64,000 bases of DNA from assembly GCA_012845835.1 (NCBI GenBank), contig JABAKD010000024.1, forward strand, positions 7,839,103 to 7,903,102, read 5' to 3'. Position numbers and translations under genes: made by a program. Of the stretch, positions 55,880 through 64,000 are shown piece by piece (within the stretch, counting starts at the first letter, position 1; every line of letters begins with the position of its first letter). Under the pieces are notes generated by a model. That model ran no database searches. It saw only the letters and a program-made list of their open reading frames with translations, and had not been told where the DNA came from. This DNA is from Undaria pinnatifida. Taxonomy: Eukaryota > Sar > Phaeophyceae > Laminariales > Alariaceae.

Positions 55880-57371
55880 GGCTCTATATTCAGGGAATGA
55901 TTTTATATATGTTTATATATGATACTTCGTATTATTTTATGACATATTACATGGTCAGTATAGAGGGCGGGGGTTATAATAAGCATGATATTATCTCATG
56001 ATATGACCAATAGGCGGGTTGTAGTTATCATTGTAAGTGTATTATTGTACAGCCATTCTGCGTACCTAGACTAGACTATACTGTTATTATAATCCAAGTA
56101 GAGGGGGATGTAGGAAGAAAGGTGTTGTTACAAAGCACAGAATAACAACAGTCAGAGTGTGATTATTATATCTATACGATCGTAGCAATGATCAAATAAT
56201 AAACATTGGTAATACATACATCGTACTTACCTCCAGTAGTTTAGGCACTACCAGGTACTATTTATGGTAACTTTGATGAGTATTATTTGTGTTGTGGAGT
56301 ACATGCATAATTGTGGTTGATTATGTGTGTATGTGTCGTCTGGTATTATTGTTTTCCGTGAGAAATACTCGAGTCGAGCATATTATTATACACTATACCT
56401 AGCATGTATCAAGTACTGTATTGCTTGTGTCACAATTTTGTGCAGTTTTGTGTTCATAAAGCTTGTATCTCTATAGGAGGAAGAGTTAACGTGAACATTG
56501 ATTGGGTGTGCGGGAGGTCGATGAGTACTCGTTGAAGGAGCGGTTAGATTGAAAAACGCCAGCTGTAAGTACGACCGATGGTTGAAACTCAACTTTGCAA
56601 GCTGCGTGGTACAATAGATATGTGGCTCATTTATGGTGTTTGTGAAATAAACCTGATTGTTGATAAAAAATTGAAAAGCGTCAGTTGTGAGTACGTTTAA
56701 ACTATCTCTGATGCGGCGAAAAAACTGTCGGTTAATAAAAAAAATGGCGGCGCAATTAAATTTGAAGCTGGTGCGACTGATGCGTGACGTACTTGATTGA
56801 GACAATGAAAAAACAATAATACCAGGTACCCAAGAGGTACCAGGTATATTCAGAAACAGTGAGTTTGATCGATGAAGTAAGCGGCGCGACACGATTAAGA
56901 AATTATGTTGGTACCCACGCATGCCATGTGTGCAAGCCACTGTGTACTGTGCTAGTTGTGGCGTGAGGCAGGGGCTAGGTGCAAGTCCATATTTATGTGC
57001 TACAGGTACAACGAGTTTCGTATGATGTGAGATTCTTGTATGATTGAGTTACTAGCTGTGTTGTTTGCCTTGTCCTCTCAGATATTCTCCGGCACAAGAT
57101 GACCTCTCCTCTTCGTGCCATGCTTCGTTTCCTCGTGCAAGCGGCGCGTTGAACTATGTGCTCTTATCCGTTTGCTGAATTTGTATGCTGAACCAAGCGA
57201 TGTACTTGCCTTCTTGTTGTGCTCTTTTATCTCTTGCTCCACCAGCAAAACGTAAAAAAGCGAAAAAGTGTCGAGAGCACGCACGTGTAATTATCGCATC
57301 ATATACATACAAATATTTGCCCATTTCCTTTCCCCACATCTTTCATCTACTCTGTTTCCTTTCCATTTAGT
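55880..57371. other. AT-rich intergenic, no gene recognised
   Basis: Holds two partial MSFDEI-type micro-repeats (56545-56720). The longest minus-strand ORF (56386-56940) spans them and has no recognisable domain. Confidence 0.5.
56545..56720 (-). repeat. MSFDEI-type micro-repeat, copies e and f
   Basis: Two partial minus-strand copies: GCAGCTTGCAAAGTTGAG..CTTACAGCTGGCG (56550-56612) and TCACAACTGACGCTTTTCAA (56665-56695). Confidence 0.65.
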
Positions 57372-60310
57372 CTAGACTACATGTTTTAGCTGAGAGTCTA
57401 CCTTAATCCTCATCAACGTTGCCACACCAGGCCAGTGGTCGCAGTCCTCCCGCTTCTTCCTCCCTTCCCCTCCGGCCTGACGATTCCTCAGAGATAGCCT
57501 ATATCGATGAACTCTGCGCGAAGTCGCGACCTGAGTGGTCACAGGGATGGTTTGGAATAGTCGCTCCTTGCACACGCCTTTCCGCGCTAAGGACGATGCG
57601 TCCGTCCCGTCAACGATGCTTGCCGCCACTTGATCGATCCGGTCGCTGCCTTCTTTACCGAGGCGCCCAAAGCTTTTCACCGCGAGGGTAACGAGTTTGT
57701 AGCTGCGCTCGTCGAAGAACACCTGTCCCGGACGAGCGTAGTGGTTGCGCTTGCGCGCCTCGGAAGTGGAAGCCGCTGATCCGTTTCGATCCGCGCTTCC
57801 TCCCCGCATGTGGACCCCCGCTTGTGGGTCCGCATACGTGACGTCGAGGAGTATCGACTTGTCGCGATACTCCGATGCCGTAGCATCTCTTAGTCCACTT
57901 GCCTCAATCACGATGTCCATTCACAAATCCCTGTCTGCGTGGAGCGGGGTTCCGCTTTCCGCCTGGGGGCGGATGGACATGCTCTTAAGGGTGCGGGAGA
58001 GCGCGTGCATAAGGAGTTGGTGCTGGTTCACTTGCGCGCCCGATTGGTAACACATTCGTGCATCCCGCGTATTAACCTCCGCTTCACCGCAGCATGGGCA
58101 CCTCGCCGCCAGGAATTCCTCTCTCCCCAGAAATCTCATCCCCGCTGTCACGAACTCTGATGCAGGGATGGTTCTAGCTGAGTCTACAAGCCTCGCCCTT
58201 AGGAAGGCGGTAGCCCCTGATCCCGATTGACTCCGTTGCCGGGCCTTGGCCAAGTCTCGCGTCTCCTTCTCGCCTTGAAATTCGCCTGTGTCTCACCGGG
58301 GCCTCGTCTCGGGGAACTGGCCCAGCGAAGAGACGTACCTCTCATAACGTACTCGGTTTACCACTTTACCGAGTCTATGCTGCTCTTTGCAGGAGCTGAT
58401 AGTTTCGGCTTCGTGTTCAAGCAACACGTCTGCAATTGATTGCCTTGATTTTTGCTCTCCTGCTATAAAGGCTCTGTCCCGCTAGCTTTCCGGCACGATG
58501 TTCGCCATGGCCTCCTCTGAAAACCCCATGCATATCGCGCAGGTCTTTGATGCTGTTCCAGATGCGCCGCACGAGGTCAGTATTAGGCAGCTCCCTCCGG
58601 ACTTTGTTCCCTATTGCGCCGGACAGATCAGCAAGCACCTCTGACACCGTCGCCACCAGGCTCCCAACGGATGCTGACATCCTCCGGGCTTAGCCGACGA
58701 CAGCCCAAACCCTCCGGCCCCCGTGGACAGGCTCGCCTGCGCCTGTTGATGGGGTTCCAGGGTCAACATGTTTGTCGTGCACCCGTGCGCGAAGAACGAC
58801 GATTCTTCTGCTGCCCCCGGGAGATCGAGCACTTTCTCCAGCATCCACAAGGCGTTGCCATCTGCTTTTTTGCATGCAGCCAGCGATAGTTCTTGGTCCA
58901 TCACGCGTTCAGGGTAGGAGGTCCGTTGAACCATGGAGCCGGTGGCAATCAGGTTGGCTGATTGCTTGTCCGGCATGCGCGATAGCATCCGCACGAGTTG
59001 CTTCGCTCCCCCGTTTTGGACTATCTCTATTGCCCTCTCCCTCGCGTACTCATCTGTGCCGATGGGCACCCCAGCCACCTTGACCCCACCACGTTCGGCG
59101 ATGCTGACGCTAATGCCTTCAATAAGGGTGAATTTGTTCCGGCGTAAGTACGTGCCCCTTCGGCGGGGGGGCAACGGTTTTGCTCGGGTTGATCGCAATT
59201 CCGATGTTGGACAGCTCACGCTGGAGAAAGGGTACCACTTCCACAGTATCGGGTGTGATTTCCATCATTCCGATGCTAATATCATCCAGGTAGGCGAATG
59301 CCTCTACACCTCTTGGCTCGAACTCCGCCCGTATCCGCTTCAGCACCGGCAGGAGCGGCATGCAGAACAACGCCGGCCCTATGGCATCCCATTGTTGCAC
59401 CCCGCTGGAGCAGTCGATCTTCCGCCTTTCTCCCGATTCCATCTGAAAGAACACGGGCGCAGACATCTCGCCGTAAAATTTTGCCACGAACGGTGTAAGC
59501 GCCGGCACGCAAGTGGCTGCCTCCGCTAGCATAGCAGTCCGCTTCACTGTGCTGAATGCGTAGGAGCAATCGTTGAGGATCAGCCAGTTTTTGCCTCGTG
59601 ATGTACTCTTGCGCGTAGCGCTACCTGTTCCACCTCCCCTCGTACTCCGACTCCAAACCGTCTCGCTTCGCGGTTGGCCTCCTCCAGCCGTGGTCGCCAC
59701 TGCCGCATGGTTCCGGCCGCAATAAGCCGCCTCCACGTCATCCCCACGCACACGGGGCGGCATTTTTCACCCAGGGCAGTGAGGTTGGATTGCAAGAACA
59801 GCTGCCAGAATTCAGGCGAGAAGGCGTTTGGATCATCGATAATTCTTCTCCAGAAGGCTTCAATGCCAGCTCCGAATTTTCGCGCCCAAAACCAGTCCTG
59901 ATTATTGACTGCAAGTGCGAGAAGCGCAGACCGTCGCTTCCCGCGCCTGATAAGGCGTTGCGAGAATTGATGACCCCGAGGGTCACCTGTGGGTCGAACT
60001 CTTCCTCCGGGCGCCAGTTGGGAACACTCCCTTCCTCTTGGTCGGAAGAACTTGCTGCCACCGCTACCGCTGCAGCTTTGAGAACGCAGGCCTGGTTCTC
60101 CAGGAACTTTGCTTTTACGCGCTCCCACGTTTCCTCGTTCCCCGGCGCGCGCGGTTCCGCGAGGAGGCTGCGTGCTGCCACAGTCACCCCCCCTCGATGG
60201 CGGCATGCTGATGATGCCCTTTTAAACATACCAGCGTCCGCCTCTTCGCGGGCTTGGCCGATTTGCCTCGTCGATGTTCGACGGGTATACTCCATTAACC
60301 ACGGGAGCAA
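57372..60310 (-). pseudogene. non-LTR retrotransposon polyprotein with RT, zinc finger and endonuclease-like domain, broken
   Basis: Minus strand, about 2.9 kb. The N-terminal part runs from 60310 (PEEEFDPQVTLGVINSRNAL, SGAGSDGLRFSHLQSI). RT follows with VQQWDAIGPALFCMPLLPVL (usually QQGD) and the catalytic FAYLDDISIGM near 59290. A CCHH finger, CPCC..C..HQLLMH, lies at about 58120. The C-terminal block MDIVIEASGLRDATASEYRD..ILLDVTYADPQA resembles a PD-(D/E)XK nuclease. Breaks: frameshifts near 59860, 59580, 59170 and 58650, and a TGA at 57921 between HADRDL and MDIVIEA, as from CGA by CpG decay. Domain order recalls RLE-type LINEs; exact clade unknown. Confidence 0.88.
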
Positions 60311-60564
60311 AATAGATATAGAACAAATAGACGAGTGCTCTTACTTAATTTAAAAAAAAAGATATGTAATCACTTATTAACAATGTTCAAAGTATTTTAT
60401 GTTGTTAGTGGGCATCACGCAAACTATAAATAATACAAAGTTCCCCTCCGGGAAGTGCCTAGGGGCGTGGCGCAAGGACACATTCTTATCACTATCGGAC
60501 GCAGTGACCATTTGTTTGTACATAAACATCTATATATAATGACTCTTTTTTTTAGGGGGCAGGG

Positions 60565-60765
60565 ATTGGGTCAGGAGTTTTTTGAGTCTCGGCCTCAGTA
60601 TGGGATTCTCGAAACTAGAATTTCTCGGTCAAATCGCTTCGTTCGAGCGCCATCTTTGGGGGGCGGCTCCAATGCCCCTCGCCCTGCCTTATCCGTTCCG
60701 CACCTCGACGTGAACGCGGATGGGGGCTGAGCGAGATAAGCGAGAAGTGCTATTTTTTTTGTATT
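60565..60765 (+). repeat. repeat family F copy 2
   Basis: GAGTCTCGGCCTCAGTATGG, TTTCTCGGTCAAATCGCTTC, GGCGGCTCCAATGCCCCTCG and CACCTCGACGTGAACGCGGA, the complement of 55672-55862. Confidence 0.85.
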
Positions 60766-60947
60766 TTGGGCGGTTTTCGCCCGAGCTATTCTTGGATCTT
60801 GGCATATGCAAAGCTTGGACGAATAAATCAAGGGACAACATTTCCTAATTGGCATCTCATGTTTTTCCGACGATGATTTTTTCATGGCTGCCTCGAAGCG
60901 CTTGCCCTATCGTAGCTACTACTGCTGTGTGTCGTTGCCTTTCGGCT

Positions 60948-61185
60948 CAGTGGTTATAGTGCTATGTAACCAACGAAGGATGTGTCGTGAAATCGATTCT
61001 CACCGAGATCATATTTGGTATTCAGGAGCGTGCGCGCTGGAGACGTTATGAATGGTTATGACAATGTTCTCCTGAGTACTACTGTAGTACGTGGAGAGGG
61101 GATAGCCCCAGAGATCCCTGTGTCGGTGATAATTCATGAAATAACTCGAAAACATAATTGGTTGGTTTTTTAGCATAACCCACTG
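60948..61185. mobile_element. foldback element with tRNA-head-like ends, copy 1
   Basis: Left CAGTGGTTATAGTGCTA, right (inverted) TAGCATAACCCACTG. Inside are a box-B-like GTGAAATCGATTCTCACCG, GTGCGCGCTGGAGACGTTA and CCGAGATCCCTG-like blocks shared with copy 2. Confidence 0.75.
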
Positions 61186-61203
61186 AGTTACAGAGTCACG
61201 TGA

Positions 61204-61430
61204 CAGTGGGTAGTGCTATTTGTCGTGAGTTCGATTCTCACCGACTTCGTATTTGTCTTTTTCAAGCGTGCGCGCTGAAGACATTAGGAATAGTTATTTT
61301 GGTAGTTTGCTCGTAGTGTACTACTACTGCTACTGTAATCAGTGGCGAGGGAAGAGCCCCCGAGATCCCTGTTGAAAAGTCGGTGAAAATCAATTTACGA
61401 ACGCGACAACATATGTAGCACTACCCACTG
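61204..61430. mobile_element. foldback element with perfect 15-bp TIRs, copy 2
   Basis: CAGTGGGTAGTGCTA at 61204 and its exact complement at 61416-61430. Inside: GTGAGTTCGATTCTCACCG, GTGCGCGCTGAAGACATTAG and CCCCGAGATCCCTG. At 61448-61470 a further head GTAGCTCAGTGGGGAGTGCT points the other way, forming a hairpin with the right end. Confidence 0.82.
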
Positions 61431-61469
61431 AGCTACGTCAAATGATTATGTAGCTCAGTGGGGAGTGCT

Positions 61470-61590
61470 CTAGGATTTTTCGGTCAAATCACTTTATTCG
61501 AGGGGCGCCGTCCATCGCCCCTCGCCCTTCCGTATCCGTTCCCTACCTGGTCGTGAACGCGTATTACGGGGGGTAAGAGACATCCGAGAA
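61470..61590 (+). repeat. repeat family F copy 3 (short)
   Basis: TTTTTCGGTCAAATCACTTT, GCCCCTCGCCCTTCCGTATC and GGTCGTGAACGCG. It follows directly on the tRNA-like head at 61448. Confidence 0.8.
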
Positions 61591-61864
61591 TCGGCGACGA
61601 TTTTGGATTTTAGATTCCTGGGTGCCGCAGATGTTTTCAGGGGACGGGTCAACGCTTGGCGTACTAATCGATGACACAACAGCAATCTATAATAAAATGT
61701 ATCTTCTTGGCAACATGACGTGTGCGCGAGGAATTGATGATACAGCAGTAAACATTCTGTAATAATAATAGTTGACGATATATACCTGGTACGCTGCTTT
61801 CAAATTCCGAGCAGCAGTAAATACTGTTGGCTGACACCACAGGCAACACCTCTCTGCGTAACGC

Positions 61865-62300
61865 GGCGTCAACCATGGTAATGTCATACAATTTCGGGGG
61901 GATGCAATCACTACATGCTATGCAAAGATCCTATTTATTTTTTCAATTGTCAGCCGGTCGCCCCGGTGGTCTAGTGGTTACTCTCGAATACTGCTAGCGT
62001 TTGTCCTTGACTTCGATTCCCACCGTGATGAGATTTGAGTTTATTTGCAAAAATGTAAAAAAAAAAAGGATTCAACTGCTGAGAGCGCCTAGCAGCATGG
62101 GTAGGTATACAATTCGACGCGAGTCGACAAGGGAAGAAAATGCTGACTTATTCTCGCGATAAAAATTAAGGCACGTGCCGAAGTGGGGAGGGGGGAGGAG
62201 GGCCCGGTATGTGACCCCGGATCTGAGTTACTACTGGGAGGGAGCGCGAGAGTAGTGCGAGGATAACAAATGCGATGAAGAAAACGAAAAAGAATGTTGC
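61865..62300 (+). repeat. family A repeat with tRNA-Glu-like module, fullest copy
   Basis: The tRNA-like head CGCCCCGGTGGTCTAGTGGT at about 61960 matches the D-arm/box A side of tRNA-Glu. Box-B-like GACTTCGATTCCCACC follows at about 62010. It cannot fold as a full tRNA (no matching acceptor arm), so a tRNA-derived repeat is favoured over a gene. Confidence 0.85.
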
Positions 62301-62554
62301 AAAGGTAATGACTACTACACAAAGCCTACCCTTTTCCTGGATTTTTTTATTTTTAGTTGTCCGTTCTTCTTTAGGCAAATGATTTTTACACATTACTTTT
62401 TTTTGGTGGAGTAGTACATCCTTGACGAAGATATACTATTGAGTGTCTGCGCCTCTTTTTTTTCTGAAGTTGGATTTTCAGTCCGAAATGAAAAAATTCT
62501 AAATATTAACTTTCCGCTATGCGCCTAGTCCGAAATGAAAAAATACTACCAGTA

Positions 62555-63112
62555 AATTATATCAGTCTCTTGAGTAGAAAATACACTCGGCACTGTCAGC
62601 AATCGTCATGGTAGAGACACTCCGGATATTATTTATTGAGGGGATGCGTCCGATTTCAAAAACGTGAAAGCACGCGCGACGCAAAGATAGCAGGTACATA
62701 TATCCCGCCTTCCCGACTAAAAACAGAGAAAAGGCGCTCGCCAACCTCCCGCACGAGCAAAGCCACCCCCGCATCTATCTTAGACAACGCCACCGCAACG
62801 AGAAGATCGCTCTCCTCTTCGTTTTCCTTCTCGCCCGTGACCACGCAGAGCAATACGACAGCCTTCAGGCAAAGCTCGTCTTCCAAAACCTCGCCGGCTG
62901 ACATGGCCCCATGTCGACGCTTGATGCAAACCCAAACCGACTTTGCATCCTGTCGATTTCGAACCTTCGTTGCCACTGGGACAGCAGTGTAGTTCTTCAT
63001 TGATTGATGTCAAGTCCTCTTTCATTTCGCCTAGAGGCGAAGCAAGTTCTCATCACTATTTTCGGTATTTTTGGGCGCCGGCGAATGCCGGCACCCATGC
63101 GGAGCCCTTGTA
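62555..63112 (-). repeat. repeat family E, copy 2
   Basis: Inverse of 52600-53155, ending with an imperfect hairpin GGGCGCCGGC-GAAT-GCCGGCACCC (63073-63096) and GCGGAGCCCTTGTAC. A MSFDEI-type micro-repeat starts ten bases later. Confidence 0.85.
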
Positions 63113-63119
63113 CATCAAC

Positions 63120-63190
63120 AAAAAAATGCGTACTGACCCGAAATTCGTAGACCTCACATCTGACGTCCTGAAAATATTTTTATAAAATGT
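63120..63190 (+). repeat. MSFDEI-type micro-repeat, copy g, with ORF
   Basis: ATG at 63127 gives MRTDPKFVDLTSDVLKIFL then TAA at 63184-63186. Copy h at 63617 gives MSIDPKFVELTADVLKMLL then TAA. The two differ at several bases but keep the reading frame. Confidence 0.78.
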
Positions 63191-64000
63191 TCGAGTGACA
63201 GCGTATCAATTTGGAACAGTGGCTTCGTGTCCCACAGTTTTTTTTTTTTTTGGGGGGGGGGGAGGAGTAGCCGACTTCTATTCCCCAATGCTGTATTAGT
63301 ATTAACCTATTAGATAACTAGTAATACTCTGTTTTCGTACTCCTCTCGATATTAAAGCAGAGAAAAAACAAAATAAACCACGTATCATACATACGATAGA
63401 GCAGTATAGTGTAAACTACAGTAATAAATTTATAAAATAGACATGATGTCAGATCTAGCTACAAAATTCCCCACCTAAATAAAGTAAAAATACCAAACAC
63501 TAATCATTATAATGGAAAACAAAACATATATATATATATTTAAATAGGACCCCTTCCAATAATAAAAAACTCACCCACATAGTATATTACAAGTACCAAC
63601 AACGCAGCTCGTAAATATGAGTATTGATCCGAAATTCGTCGAACTCACAGCTGATGTCCTGAAAATGTTGTTATAAAATATAAAAAACTTGCCTAGAGAA
63701 AATAATGAAATCGCATTTTACCCGCAGTATACTTCTCGGATGTGCTCAACAGCAGCAACAATAATAGTACTTTTAGCACTTTTGGGGTACTCGATATAGA
63801 CGTGCCCACGACCGCTCTGTTGTTGTCGTTGAGAAAATACACACAACACACAACAAAAAAATTGCACCGTATACTATGATATGTATGATTTCGAGAAGAG
63901 CGTCACACTTCGAACTCCAGCTTAGGGACCGCCAGGAAGCGAGAAGAGGCACGTGTGGCGTGGTATGCGGCTTACTGTAGAATATTATGTCAAAACATGT
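63191..64000. other. AT-rich end of window, no gene recognised
   Basis: Includes a T15/G10 homopolymer junction at 63238-63262 and micro-repeat copy h. No conserved ORF. Confidence 0.5.
63605..63680 (+). repeat. MSFDEI-type micro-repeat, copy h, with ORF
   Basis: 19-codon ORF from ATG 63617, ending with TTGTTATAAAATA just as copy g ends with TTTTTATAAAATG. It sits in an AT-rich stretch with no other gene. Confidence 0.78.

Noticed and set aside
58611-59529. Long plus-strand ORFs opposite the LINE
   Set aside because: Antisense shadows of the minus-strand RT polyprotein.
61956-62030. Candidate tRNA-Glu gene (CCCCGGTGGTCTAGTGGT head)
   Set aside because: No matching acceptor stem or proper anticodon arm, and the same sequence occurs in other diverged repeat copies. 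It is a tRNA-derived repeat.

Overview
The window is a piece of a eukaryotic nuclear genome. It is intron-rich, the exons are short and joined by large repeat-filled introns with GT-AG boundaries, and transposon relics fill the space between genes. I infer a flagellate photosynthetic stramenopile, most likely a brown alga or close relative. The reasons are a dynactin p150 gene (dynein motility), the intron/exon style, and non-LTR and Helitron relics of the kind seen in such genomes. The sequence does not prove the lineage.

Left third (1-23089, + strand): one large gene, the 3' part of dynactin subunit 1 (p150Glued). I can place 22 exons. Reading frame carries across most junctions and ends at a stop at 23087-23089. 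The CAP-Gly end lies upstream of the window. At least one exon is missing from my model between 7105 and 8598, and the 5' edge of the exon ending at 15064 is unresolved.

Middle (23449-34116): two compact conserved genes in head-to-head order. A DNAJC9-type J-domain protein (- strand, seven exons, 288 aa) and the tRNA wobble adenosine deaminase subunit ADAT2 (+ strand, six exons, 165 aa) start 208 bp apart, so they probably share a bidirectional promoter. DNAJC9 converges on dynactin with about 360 bp between their stop codons. These housekeeping genes (dynein cargo transport, H3-H4/Hsp70 co-chaperone, inosine-34 in tRNA) have no evident pathway link.

Right half (34117-64000): no intact conserved gene recognised. 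It holds a 5'-truncated LINE reverse transcriptase (42.5-44.0 kb), a decayed PIF1/Helitron-type helicase (45.6-46.7 kb, - strand), and a nearly full-length but broken non-LTR element with RT, zinc finger and PD-(D/E)XK-like endonuclease (57.4-60.3 kb, - strand). It also holds several repeat families with copies elsewhere in the window: tRNA-derived SINE-like repeats, a ~255-bp TIR element, tRNA-head foldback elements, and a micro-repeat that carries a short ORF beginning MSFDEI or similar.

The most unusual signal is in the dynactin introns. At six or more junctions the splice site, together with the first or last bases of the exon, is tandemly repeated inside the intron in 70-320 bp units. 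This leaves arrays of decoy splice sites and decayed pseudo-exons.
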